A stretch of DNA of 64,000 bases from Betaproteobacteria bacterium (GCA_028292405.1 JAQGMJ010000040.1:1-64000), one strand, 5' to 3'. Numbered from the stretch's first letter, positions 52,654 to 62,030 are shown. The notes: a model not told the origin generated them from the letters alone. Made by a program: numbers and translations.

Positions 52654-54198
52654 ATGAGCACAACCCACGCCGACCCCACCACCGGCATCGAAGCGGACGC
52701 GCCTGAAAAGGGCGGCGCGAAGATCGTCTGCAATGCCTGCCCGGTGTTGTGCAACATCACCGCCGGGCGCAGCGGCGCGTGCGATCGCTATGCCAACGTG
52801 GACGGCGTGCTGGCGCGGGTCGACCCGCTGGTGCTGACGCGGCGCAGTACCGCAACTGAACTGGTGCCACTGGGCGAAGCCGTCAGCATGGGCGGCGCCT
52901 GGGATGCCGAGGCAAAGGAAGTGCCGGCCGAGCAAGTGAGAGCGGACACGACGGACGAATACTTTGTTACCGGCGTCGGCGCCACCACCACTTATCCGGA
53001 CTACAAGCCGGCGCCCTTCATCGTCTCGACCCGTCATGCCGGCGTCGATACCGTGACGGTAGTCACCGAGGGCGTGTTCAGCTATTGCAGCTTCAAGGTA
53101 AAGATCGACACCGATCGCTACATCGGCCCGGAACAGGCGGCTGTGCGCTACGACGGCGAGATCGTCGGTCACGTCACCACCGCCGAGTACGGCTCGCAGA
53201 TGCTGTCTCTCGGCGGGGTGCATCACCTCACCGGCGGTTCCAAGCGCGAAGGCCGCGTCACCTGCCAGATGATGATGGACCTGGGCAACAAAAAGCCGGT
53301 CGAGCTTGAGATCGAAAGCGGCGCCAAGTTGATCGTCGCTGCCGGCAAGCCGCCCGTGATCAATGGCGTGCCGGAAAAGCGCATGCGCGTGGGTTGCGGT
53401 TCGGCCACCATCGGCATTTTCGCGCCGCAATGGAAAGACCATGTGGACGAGGTGATCGTGGTCGATGACCACATCACCGGCGTGCTCACCGAGCACCAAG
53501 CCGGCAAGTACATCGAAATGAAGTCCGCCGGCATCAGGATCAAGGGCAAGAAGTCCACCCCCGGGCGGTATTTCCAGGTCGCCAATCCCGGCCTGGGCTG
53601 GGGCGGTACCGATATCACCGACCCGCTTTCCATCGTCGAGAAGGTGGACGAGAAAGCTGCGTGGCCGGGATTGCGCGTGCTGTTCGTCTCCACCACCGGC
53701 GAAGACGCCGCTTATTTCGTGCTCGACGAGCAGCTCAAGTTCGTGGCACAGCCGATGCCCGCGCCGGTGCAGAAAGTAGTCGACCGCATCGGCGAGAATT
53801 GCGAGCCGGCGCTGTGCACCGTACTGTTCTTAGGCGGTGCCGGCGGCAGCCTGCGCGCCGGGGTGACGGAGAACCCGATCCTGCTGACGCGCTCGATCAA
53901 GAAGCTGATCACCAATGTCACCTGCGGCGGTGCTCCGGCCTATGTGTGGCCGGGCGGCGGCATCATGGTGATGGTCGACGTCAGCCGGATGCCGGACAAC
54001 TCTTTTGGTTATGTGCCGACGCCGGCGATTGTCGCGCCGATCGAGTTCACCATGCAGGCGGCCGACTATGGGGCGCTGGGCGGCTACGTGAATTGCGTGC
54101 GGCCGCTCGCCGAGGTGCTGGGCGGGCAAAAACTCGCGCTACTCACTCAAGCGCCGCAAAATCCCTGGCCGGTCGGTACGCAACCGGTGGTGGGCTAA
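52654..54198 (+). CDS. 6-hydroxynicotinate reductase-like Fe-S/flavoprotein
   Basis: N-terminal Cys cluster CNACPVLCNITAGRSGACDRY; GVGATTTYPDYKPAPF; followed by UPF0280 and AA_synth genes. Family call from memory of this signature, not a search. Confidence 0.75.
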   Translation: MSTTHADPTTGIEADAPEKGGAKIVCNACPVLCNITAGRSGACDRYANVDGVLARVDPLVLTRRSTATELVPLGEAVSMGGAWDAEAKEVPAEQVRADTTDEYFVTGVGATTTYPDYKPAPFIVSTRHAGVDTVTVVTEGVFSYCSFKVKIDTDRYIGPEQAAVRYDGEIVGHVTTAEYGSQMLSLGGVHHLTGGSKREGRVTCQMMMDLGNKKPVELEIESGAKLIVAAGKPPVINGVPEKRMRVGCGSATIGIFAPQWKDHVDEVIVVDDHITGVLTEHQAGKYIEMKSAGIRIKGKKSTPGRYFQVANPGLGWGGTDITDPLSIVEKVDEKAAWPGLRVLFVSTTGEDAAYFVLDEQLKFVAQPMPAPVQKVVDRIGENCEPALCTVLFLGGAGGSLRAGVTENPILLTRSIKKLITNVTCGGAPAYVWPGGGIMVMVDVSRMPDNSFGYVPTPAIVAPIEFTMQAADYGALGGYVNCVRPLAEVLGGQKLALLTQAPQNPWPVGTQPVVG

Positions 54199-54201
54199 GA
54201 C

Positions 54202-55077
54202 ATGTCCCTCGCGCCCGTTCGCCAAGCGCTCGAGGGTGGGCGCGAGCATTGGCAGCACGGCCCGATCGACCTGGTGATCGAGGCGCGCGGCGAGGCCGCC
54301 GCGCTGGCGCGGGCTTATACCGGCGCGTGGGCGCGTTTCCAGAACGTGCTGGCCGAACTGGTATTCGAATTGCCGTTGTTGCGCTTGGCCGTAGAAGAGG
54401 CCGGCGCGGTACGTGGCTCGGTGGCGCGGCGCATGGTGGACGCGGCCTTGCCCTATGCGCCGCGCTTCATCACGCCGATGGCAGCCGTCGCCGGCAGCGT
54501 GGCCGAGGAGATTCTGGGTTTCTTCGCCGCCGAAGCCGGCGTGACCCGCGCCTTCGTCAATAACGGCGGCGATATCGCGTTGCATCTGGGCGGTGGAGAG
54601 AGCTTTACCGCCGGCCTGGTGGCGGACGCTTATGCGCCGGTGCTCAATGGCCAGCTGCGCATCGAGGCGGAGAGCGGCATTCGCGGAATAGCCACCAGCG
54701 GCTGGCGCGGCCGCAGCTTCAGCCTGGGCATTGCCGATTGTGTCACGGTGTTGGCGCGCGGCGCGGCTGCGGCCGATGCGGCGGCGACGATGATTGCCAA
54801 CGCGGTCGATGCCGATCATCCTGCCATCGCACGCGCGCCGGCGAACAGGCTGAAAGACGATACGGATCTGGGAGCCCGCCTGGTGACGGTGAGTGTCGGT
54901 ACTGTGCCCGCATCGCTGCGCCGCGCCGCGCTCGATGCAGGAGCGCGGGCCGCAAACGAATTCATGCGTCGTGGCCTGATCATTGGCGCAGCGCTTGCTT
55001 TGCAAGGTGAGTGGCGCAGTGTCGGCGAAGTACAGGCCACGCTGCAAGCGAATGCGCAGCAGCGCCTGGCAGCCTGA
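54202..55077 (+). CDS. UPF0280 family protein (ApbE-superfamily-like)
   Basis: FVNNGGDIALHL; GIATSGWRGRSFSLGIADCVTVLA. Confidence 0.85.
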   Translation: MSLAPVRQALEGGREHWQHGPIDLVIEARGEAAALARAYTGAWARFQNVLAELVFELPLLRLAVEEAGAVRGSVARRMVDAALPYAPRFITPMAAVAGSVAEEILGFFAAEAGVTRAFVNNGGDIALHLGGGESFTAGLVADAYAPVLNGQLRIEAESGIRGIATSGWRGRSFSLGIADCVTVLARGAAAADAAATMIANAVDADHPAIARAPANRLKDDTDLGARLVTVSVGTVPASLRRAALDAGARAANEFMRRGLIIGAALALQGEWRSVGEVQATLQANAQQRLAA

Positions 55078-55097
55078 GAGTCAACGGAGAGAATCGA

Positions 55098-55730
55098 ATG
55101 GCCAGCAAGAGTGCAGCCAAAACCGCAAGCAAGCGCAGCCCCATGAAGGCGATGCAGATCGACGTGCGCAAGATCGTCACCTTCATCGACGAGGCCTTTC
55201 ACGAAGGCGGCCCGGTGGCGAAAAAGCCCTACAAGCGCGGCGCCATCGCCGCCGTTGTGGCCAACCCTTACGCGGGTCGCTATGTGCAGGACATCACGCC
55301 GATGATGGATGCCTTGACGCCCCTCGGTTACGAACTGGCCGAGCGGCTGATCAAGGCGCTGGGCGGGCCGAAGGAAATCGAAAGCTACGGCAAGGCGGTG
55401 ATCGTCGGGGTCAACGGTGAATCGGAGCATGCGGCGCTGTGGCACGTGCCGGGCGGCTACGGCATGCGCGAGATGCTGGAGAACTCCAAGGCCATCGTGC
55501 CCTCGGCAATCAAGGTGGCGGCCGCCGGCGGGGCCATCGACGTGCCGCTGCATCACCGCACCGCCGCGTATGTGCGCAGCCACTTCGATGCCATCGAAAT
55601 GCGCGTGCCGGACAGCCCGCGTCCTGACGAGATCGTGTTCATCATCGCCATGGGTACGGGGCCGCGGGTGCACGAGCGGGTCGGCGGCTTGCGCGCCAGT
55701 GAAATTTCGAAGTACGACGGGCAGCGCTGA
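55098..55730 (+). CDS. Amino acid synthesis family protein (DUF1185/AA_synth)
   Basis: RKIVTFIDEAFHEGG..KPYKRGAIAAVVANPYAGRYVQD; HVPGGYGMREMLENSKAIVPSAIKVAAAGGAIDVPLHHR. Confidence 0.85.
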   Translation: MASKSAAKTASKRSPMKAMQIDVRKIVTFIDEAFHEGGPVAKKPYKRGAIAAVVANPYAGRYVQDITPMMDALTPLGYELAERLIKALGGPKEIESYGKAVIVGVNGESEHAALWHVPGGYGMREMLENSKAIVPSAIKVAAAGGAIDVPLHHRTAAYVRSHFDAIEMRVPDSPRPDEIVFIIAMGTGPRVHERVGGLRASEISKYDGQR

Positions 55731-55749
55731 TCCCGTCCAGGAGGCTTTC

Positions 55750-56478
55750 ATGCAAAACATCGAACGTCGGAAATTTGTGCAAGCTCTCGGCGGTGCGCTG
55801 GCGCTCGGCGCGATGGGCGGCCTGGCGCGCAATGCTTTCGCCGCGGCGATCAAGCCTGGCGATGCCGATGTGTTCCTGGTGATCGACATGCAGAACTGCT
55901 TCATTCCCGGTGGCTCGCTGGCGGTGAAGGAGGGCGACGCCATCGTGCCGCTGATCAACAAGATCGCCAAGTCCTTCAAGCACGTGGTGCTGACGCACGA
56001 CTGGCATACCCCGGACCACATCTCCTTCGCCTCGCAGCACGCCGGCAAAAAGCCCTTCAAGGCGATCAAGGTGGCCTATGGCACCCAGGTGCTGTGGCCG
56101 GACCATTGCGTGCAGGGCACCGAAGGCGCTGCTCTTGCCAAGGACCTGAGCATCCCGCAGGCCGAACTGATCCTGCGCAAGGGCTACCGCAAGGACGTGG
56201 ACAGTTATTCCGCTTTTCTCGAGGCGGACAAGAAGACCAGCACCGGCCTGTCCGGCTATCTCAAGCAGCGTGGTTTCAAGCGGGTGTTCCTGGCCGGGCT
56301 GGCGACGGACTTCTGCGTTGCCTGGAGCGCCATCGATGCGCGCAAGCAGGGCTTCGAGGCATTCGTGATCGACGATGCCTGCCGCGGCATCGACGCCAAC
56401 GGCTCGCTCGCCGCGGCGTGGAAGGACATGACGCACGCCGGTGTGAAAAAGATCAGTTCGGCCGACATCGCTGCCTAA
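55750..56478 (+). CDS. Nicotinamidase (PncA/isochorismatase family) with predicted Tat signal peptide
   Basis: Twin-arginine IERRKFVQALGGALALGAMGGLARNAFA; FLVIDMQNCFIPGG, THDWHTPDH, LWPDHCVQGTEGA, LRKGYRKDVDSYSAF, AGLATDFCVAWSA. Confidence 0.9.
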   Translation: MQNIERRKFVQALGGALALGAMGGLARNAFAAAIKPGDADVFLVIDMQNCFIPGGSLAVKEGDAIVPLINKIAKSFKHVVLTHDWHTPDHISFASQHAGKKPFKAIKVAYGTQVLWPDHCVQGTEGAALAKDLSIPQAELILRKGYRKDVDSYSAFLEADKKTSTGLSGYLKQRGFKRVFLAGLATDFCVAWSAIDARKQGFEAFVIDDACRGIDANGSLAAAWKDMTHAGVKKISSADIAA

Positions 56479-56546
56479 ACGCCGGCGACGGGGCGGGCAT
56501 GGTAAAAGGGGTTTTGGTGCAAGCAACTAAAGAGGGGGTAGGACGC

Positions 56547-57770
56547 ATGACTCAAGCAAACAAGCAGGGCCTGAAACGCCTGGCGCTGGCCGCATTCACG
56601 CTGGCCGCTTTTGCGCTGACGGGTAGCGCGCTGGCGCAAAGCGGGCCGATCCGCATCGGCGAAATCAACAGCTACAAGGCGCAGCCGGCCTTTCTCGATC
56701 CCTACAAGAAGGGGATGGACCTGGCGGTCGAAGAGGTCAATGCCGCAGGTGGCGTGCTGGGCCGCAAGTTCGAGGTGATCACCCGCGACGACGGCGCCAG
56801 CCCAGGCGACGCTGTGCGCGCGGCCGAGGAACTGGTGTCGCGTGAAAAGGTGGACGTGATCGCCGGCGGCTTTCTCTCCAACATCGGCCTGGCGCTGACC
56901 GACTTCGCCAAGCAGAAGAAGATTTTCTTCCTCGCTTCCGAGCCGCTGACCGACAAGATCGTCTGGCAAAACGGCAACAAGTACACTTTCCGCCTGCGTC
57001 CCTCGACCTATATGCAGGTGGCGATGCTGGTGCCGGAAGCTGCCAAGCTGAAGAAGAAGCGCTGGGCGCTGGTTTACCCCAACTATGAGTATGGCCAGTC
57101 GGCGGCAGCTACCTTCAAGGAACAGCTGAAGAAGCTGCAACCAGATGTCGAATTCGTCGCCGAGCAGGCTGCCCCGCTGGGCCGCATCGATGCCGGTGCG
57201 GTGACCCAGGCCCTCGCGGACGCCAAGCCGGACGCGATATTCAACGTGACTTTCGGCGGCGACCTCGCCAAGTTCGTGCGAGAAGGCAATACCCGCGGCC
57301 TGTTCAAGGGCCGCGAAGTCGTGAGCCTGCTCACCGGCGAGCCGGAATACATCGACCCGCTGAAGGATGAGACGCCGGAAGGCTGGATCGTCACCGGCTA
57401 CCCCTGGTACGGCATCGCCACGCCCGACCATCAGGCGTTTTTCATCGCGTATCACAAGAAGTTCAACGACTATCCGCGTCTGGGTTCCTTCGTCGGCTAC
57501 ACGACCATCAAGGCGCTTGCCGCCGGAATGAAAAAGGCGAACTCGGTCAATACCGACAAGCTGATCACCGCGTTCTCCGGCCTGACCTTCGACACGCCAT
57601 TCGGCCGCGCGATGTTCCGCCCGCAAGACCACCAGTCAACCATTGGCGCTTATGTCGGCCGCACCACCGTGCGCGGCAACAAGGGCGAGATGAAGGACTA
57701 TGTGTACCTGGACGGCGCCAAGTTCCAGCCCACCGACGCCGAAGTGAAAAAAATGCGCCCGGCGGATTGA
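56547..57770 (+). CDS. Branched-chain-amino-acid-type ABC transporter substrate-binding protein
   Basis: Signal peptide; IRIGEINSYKAQPAFLDPYKKGMDLAVEEVNAAGGVLGRKFEVI. Confidence 0.93.
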   Translation: MTQANKQGLKRLALAAFTLAAFALTGSALAQSGPIRIGEINSYKAQPAFLDPYKKGMDLAVEEVNAAGGVLGRKFEVITRDDGASPGDAVRAAEELVSREKVDVIAGGFLSNIGLALTDFAKQKKIFFLASEPLTDKIVWQNGNKYTFRLRPSTYMQVAMLVPEAAKLKKKRWALVYPNYEYGQSAAATFKEQLKKLQPDVEFVAEQAAPLGRIDAGAVTQALADAKPDAIFNVTFGGDLAKFVREGNTRGLFKGREVVSLLTGEPEYIDPLKDETPEGWIVTGYPWYGIATPDHQAFFIAYHKKFNDYPRLGSFVGYTTIKALAAGMKKANSVNTDKLITAFSGLTFDTPFGRAMFRPQDHQSTIGAYVGRTTVRGNKGEMKDYVYLDGAKFQPTDAEVKKMRPAD

Positions 57771-57802
57771 TTCCGGCCTTCTCGTCGTTCTTGTCGGACC
57801 CG

Positions 57803-57826
57803 ATCGCCGCCCGCCCGGGCGGCGAT
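57803..57826. terminator. Strong hairpin between binding-protein and permease genes (attenuator/mRNA-stabilising candidate)
   Basis: Perfect 10-bp stem ATCGCCGCCC-GCCC-GGGCGGCGAT; only a weak T stretch follows. Confidence 0.6.
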
Positions 57827-57854
57827 TTGTTATCTACTCTGAATTCGCCTACGC

Positions 57855-59744
57855 ATGAGTGTTGACGCGCTTCTGGTGCAGTTTCTCAACGGCCTGGCCG
57901 GCGCCTCGACGCTGTTTTTGCTCGCGGTGGGACTGTCGCTGATTTTCGGCGTCACGCGCATCGTCAACTTTGCCCACGGCTCGTTTTACATGCTGGGCAT
58001 CTATATCGCCTACAGCCTGACCGCGCGCATCGGCGGCAGCGTGCTCGGCTTCTGGGGCTCGGTGGTGCTGGCGGCGCTGGCGGTGGGCCTGCTGGGCGTG
58101 ATCGTCGAATGCCTGCTGTTGCGCCGGATCTACCGGGCGCCGGAATTGTTCCAGCTGCTGGCGACTTTCGCGCTGGTGCTGATCGCGCGTGACGCCGCGC
58201 TGGCAATCTGGGGGCCGGAAGATTTGCTGGGTCCGCGTGCGCCGGGGCTGAAAGGCGCGGTGGAAATACTCGGGCGCCAGTTTCCGCAATACGATCTGGC
58301 GCTGATCTTCATCGGCCCGGCGGTGCTGGGCGCCTTGTGGTGGATGCTGACGCGCACCCGCTTCGGCGTGCTGATCCGCGCCGCCACCGAAGACCGCGAA
58401 ATGGTCGGCGCGCTCGGCGTCAACCAGGCTTGGCTGTTCACTGCCGTGTTCGGACTGGGCACTTTACTGGCGGGCCTGGGCGGCGCGCTGCAGGGGCCGC
58501 GCGAGCCGGCCAATCTTGGCCTGGATTTGATGGGCATCGGCGACGCCTTCGTGGTGGTGGTGGTCGGCGGCATGGGCAGCATCCCCGGCGCCTTTCTTGC
58601 CGCGCTAATCATTGCCGAAATCAAGGCACTGTGCATTGCGATCGGCACGGTGCACGTGTTCGGCTTCGACTTTTCCTTTTCCAAGCTCACGCTGGTGGTG
58701 GAGTTCCTGGTGATGGCCGTGGTGCTGATCTGGAAGCCGCTGGGCCTGCTGGGCAAGCCCTCCGCCGCCAGCCGCAACAGCAGCGCGGTGGAAGCACCGC
58801 TGGCGCCGCCGGACAAGGCCGCAAAGATATTCGGCTACGCGGTGTTGGTGCTGTTGCTGCTCCTTCCGGTGGTGGGGCAGATGTTCCCTTATGCGGTGGT
58901 GCTGATGATCGACATCCTGGTGGCGGTGCTGTTCGCCGCCAGCCTGCACTTCATCATGGGGCCGGGCGGCATGCATTCCTTCGGCCACGCCGCCTACTTC
59001 GGCCTCGGTGCCTACGGCGCCGGCCTGTTGATGAAACAGTTCTCGATGCCGATGGAAGCCGCGCTCGGCCTCGGGCCGTTGCTGGCGGCGGCGGGCGCCT
59101 TGCTGTTCGGCTGGTTTTGTGTGCGCCTCTCGGGGGTGTACCTAGCGATGCTGACGCTGGCGTTCGCGCAAATCGTCTGGTCCATCGCCTTTCAGTGGGA
59201 CGAGGTGACCGGCGGCAGCAACGGCATCATCGGTCTGTGGCCGGCCGAATGGCTGAACCAGAAGGCCGCTTACTACTATCTGACGCTGGCCTTGACCGTG
59301 GGAGGGGTGCTGTTTCTCTGGCGTGTGCTGCTGGCGCCGTTCGGCTACGCGCTGCGCGCCGGGCGCGATTCGCCACTGCGCGCGGACGCCATCGGCATCA
59401 ACGTCTTTAACTATCAGTGGATGGCCTTCGTGCTGGCTGGCACGGTGTGCGGCGTGGCGGGTTCGCTGTTCGCATTTTCCAAAGGCACCATCGCGCCGGA
59501 CGTGATCCACGTCGGCCGCTCGATCGACGGCCTGGTGATGGTGCTGCTGGGCGGGGTGCAGACCCTCGCGGGGCCGGTCGTCGGTGCGGCGCTGTTTACC
59601 TGGCTGCAGGACGCGGTGGCGCGCGAGTTTCAATACTGGCGCGCGGCGCTGGGTGTGGCCATCCTGCTGCTGGTGATGGTGTTTCCGCTCGGCGTGGCCG
59701 GATCGGTCAAGCGGCTGTTGCGACGGCGCGAGGTGGCGGCATGA
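57855..59744 (+). CDS. Fused LivH-LivM-type ABC transporter permease
   Basis: 629 aa; LivH-like half (LSLIFGVTRIVNFAHGSFYMLG) then LivM-like half (GPGGMHSFGHAAYFGLGAYGAGLL). Confidence 0.93.
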   Translation: MSVDALLVQFLNGLAGASTLFLLAVGLSLIFGVTRIVNFAHGSFYMLGIYIAYSLTARIGGSVLGFWGSVVLAALAVGLLGVIVECLLLRRIYRAPELFQLLATFALVLIARDAALAIWGPEDLLGPRAPGLKGAVEILGRQFPQYDLALIFIGPAVLGALWWMLTRTRFGVLIRAATEDREMVGALGVNQAWLFTAVFGLGTLLAGLGGALQGPREPANLGLDLMGIGDAFVVVVVGGMGSIPGAFLAALIIAEIKALCIAIGTVHVFGFDFSFSKLTLVVEFLVMAVVLIWKPLGLLGKPSAASRNSSAVEAPLAPPDKAAKIFGYAVLVLLLLLPVVGQMFPYAVVLMIDILVAVLFAASLHFIMGPGGMHSFGHAAYFGLGAYGAGLLMKQFSMPMEAALGLGPLLAAAGALLFGWFCVRLSGVYLAMLTLAFAQIVWSIAFQWDEVTGGSNGIIGLWPAEWLNQKAAYYYLTLALTVGGVLFLWRVLLAPFGYALRAGRDSPLRADAIGINVFNYQWMAFVLAGTVCGVAGSLFAFSKGTIAPDVIHVGRSIDGLVMVLLGGVQTLAGPVVGAALFTWLQDAVAREFQYWRAALGVAILLLVMVFPLGVAGSVKRLLRRREVAA

Positions 59745-60484
59745 GCCTGCTCGAAGTCAATGGCCTGACCAAAGCCTTTGGTGGCGTGCGCGCCGTCAGC
59801 GAAGTCGGCTTCACGGTGGAGGCCGGCGAAATTCTTGCGCTGATCGGCCCGAATGGCGCCGGCAAATCCACCTGCTTCAACATGCTCAACGGCCAGTTGC
59901 GCCCGGACAGCGGCAGCATCAAGCTGGGCGGTGTCTCCACCATCGGCCTAAAGCCGCGCCGCGTCTGGCGCATGGGCGTGGGCCGCACCTTCCAGATCAC
60001 CGCCACCTTCGGCTCGATGACAGTGCGCGAGAACGTGCAAATGGCGCTGCTTTCGCATCGCGGCCGGCTGAAGAATTTGTGGGTGCGTGCGCGCGAGCAA
60101 TATGTTGCCGAAGCTGACGCCTTGCTCGCCCGCGTAGGCATGCGCGAGCAGGCGGAGCGCCCTTGCTCGGTGCTGGCCTATGGCGACCTTAAGCGCCTGG
60201 AACTGGCGGTGGCCCTGGCCAACGCGCCCAAGCTGCTGTTGATGGACGAGCCCACCGCCGGCATGGCGCCGAAAGAGCGCATCGAGCTGATGGCGCTGAC
60301 CGCCGACATCGTCAAGAGCGACAGCATCGGCGTGCTGTTCACCGAGCACGACATGGACGTGGTGTTTCGCCACGCCAGCCGGATGATCGTGCTCAACCGT
60401 GGCCAACTGATCGCCGGCGGCGTGCCGGCGGAAGTGCGCGCCAACCCCGAGGTGCAGCGCATCTACCTGGGGAGTCGGCACTGA
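59741..60484 (+). CDS. LivG-type ABC transporter ATP-binding protein
   Basis: IGPNGAGKSTCFNMLNG; GVGRTFQI; LLLMDEPTAGM. Confidence 0.95.
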   Translation: MSLLEVNGLTKAFGGVRAVSEVGFTVEAGEILALIGPNGAGKSTCFNMLNGQLRPDSGSIKLGGVSTIGLKPRRVWRMGVGRTFQITATFGSMTVRENVQMALLSHRGRLKNLWVRAREQYVAEADALLARVGMREQAERPCSVLAYGDLKRLELAVALANAPKLLLMDEPTAGMAPKERIELMALTADIVKSDSIGVLFTEHDMDVVFRHASRMIVLNRGQLIAGGVPAEVRANPEVQRIYLGSRH

Positions 60485-61185
60485 TGCTTAAGCTCAAGGA
60501 CATCCACGCCTACTATGGCCAGGCGCACATCCTCGCCGATGTCTCGCTGGAGGTGAATGCCGGCGAGGTGGTGGTGCTGCTTGGGCGCAACGGCGCGGGA
60601 AAAAGCACCACGATGAAATCGATCATCGGCCTGGTGAAGCCCGCCAAGGGTGAAGTGACTTTCCAGGGCGCGCGCATCGAGCAGATGGCGCCCTACAAGA
60701 TCGCCCGCCTGGGTCTGGGCTACGTGCCGGAAGAACGCCGCATTTTCACCGAACTCACGGTGCTGGAAAACCTCGAGGTCGGGCGACAGGCGCCGCGCGC
60801 GGGGGTACCGACCTGGGACTGGGACAAGATCGCGCGCCTGTTTCCCAATCTCGGTGAAATGCCGCAACGCCCCGGCGGGCGCATGTCCGGCGGCGAACAG
60901 CAGATGCTGACGATCGCGCGCACCCTGATGGGCAACCCCGCCTGCATCCTGCTTGACGAGCCTTCGGAAGGCGTGGCGCCGGTCATCGTCGACCAGATGG
61001 CCGCCGCCATTCTCGAACTGAAATCGCAGGGCGTGGCGATCCTGCTCTCCGAGCAAAACCTGCATTTCGCCGCCGAGGTGGCCGACCGCGCCTACATCAT
61101 CGAAAAGGGCCGCATCCGTTTTTCCGGCACCATGGCCGAACTTGAGGCCGATGCCGAGGCGCAGCAGCAGTATCTGGCGGTGTAG
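60484..61185 (+). CDS. LivF-type ABC transporter ATP-binding protein
   Basis: LGRNGAGKSTTMKSIIGL; GYVPEERRIFTELTVLENL; MSGGEQQMLTIART; ILLDEPSEGVAP. Confidence 0.95.
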   Translation: MLKLKDIHAYYGQAHILADVSLEVNAGEVVVLLGRNGAGKSTTMKSIIGLVKPAKGEVTFQGARIEQMAPYKIARLGLGYVPEERRIFTELTVLENLEVGRQAPRAGVPTWDWDKIARLFPNLGEMPQRPGGRMSGGEQQMLTIARTLMGNPACILLDEPSEGVAPVIVDQMAAAILELKSQGVAILLSEQNLHFAAEVADRAYIIEKGRIRFSGTMAELEADAEAQQQYLAV

Positions 61186-61194
61186 CATCAGGCC

Positions 61195-62028
61195 ATGGGC
61201 GAGTACCGGACACCTGGCGCAGAGAGATGGACCCCGTGGATCGGGGTGGGGGCGGTGCTGGCCGCGCTCGCGGGCATTCTTTTGCTGGTGCCGGCCGCGC
61301 CGCTGGCCGGCCTGCTTGGGTGGCTGTTTGCGCTTGCCGGATTCGCAGCCTACATCCTGATCCGCGCCTGGTTCTCCTGGCGGCGTGTGCCGACGGTGAT
61401 CCGCCTTGGTCAACACCAGTTGACGGTCCGGCGCGGCGATGGCTCGGTGATGGCCGAAATACCCTACGCCGCGATTGCCGCGATCAAGGACCGGTTCTGG
61501 TCCGACAGTCTCGTGGTCCACGGCACGGACGGCACCAGCCGCATCGAGATTTCGCTGGCCACCCTGCGGATCAGGGAACTGCTCATCGCCCTGGCCGACC
61601 AGATACCGCCTTACCTCTGGGACCTGGAAAGCGCACGCCGGTTCGCCGTGCCCTTCCCGTGGATGTTCACGGCGGTGCTGGGAATTTCCTATGTCGCTTT
61701 TACCGTCTGCGCGTATCTGGCCGGGTGGATCTGGCTGACGGCCTTGTGTGTCGCCGGTCTTGTCTCCATTGCCGCTTATGTGCCGTTTGCTGTGCGCATC
61801 TACGAAATATCCCGCACCGGCGTGACCATATTGCGCCTGGCGCGCACGCGCTTCGTGCCCGCCGCCGAAATCGCCTCGGTGCGGCTCAAGCGGGGTACTG
61901 GCAGGGGTCCGGTCCTGTATGTCAGCCTGCTGCTCAAATCGGGCAAGCAGGTGGGGCTGATGAAGGCCGAGCAAAGCGCCGTCGTGCTTTATCGCACCCT
62001 GCTCGACATGCAAAAAGTGCAGGCATAG
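61195..62028 (+). CDS. Hypothetical membrane protein
   Basis: 277 aa with two TM clusters separated by soluble PH-like segments; no family recognised with certainty. Confidence 0.6.
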   Translation: MGEYRTPGAERWTPWIGVGAVLAALAGILLLVPAAPLAGLLGWLFALAGFAAYILIRAWFSWRRVPTVIRLGQHQLTVRRGDGSVMAEIPYAAIAAIKDRFWSDSLVVHGTDGTSRIEISLATLRIRELLIALADQIPPYLWDLESARRFAVPFPWMFTAVLGISYVAFTVCAYLAGWIWLTALCVAGLVSIAAYVPFAVRIYEISRTGVTILRLARTRFVPAAEIASVRLKRGTGRGPVLYVSLLLKSGKQVGLMKAEQSAVVLYRTLLDMQKVQA

Positions 62029-62030
62029 CG

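Noticed and set aside
48958-53499. 1513-aa minus-strand ORF
   Set aside because: Antisense to well-supported hydroxylase, SDR and reductase genes; His/Gly/Arg/Ala-rich composition typical of high-GC antisense frames.
52654-54198. Barbiturase/cyanuric acid hydrolase (AtzD-like) as alternative identity, implying oxidative pyrimidine degradation
   Set aside because: The N-terminal CNACPVLC...CDRY cysteine cluster and UPF0280/nicotinamidase neighbours fit a 6-hydroxynicotinate-reductase-like Fe-S flavoprotein better.
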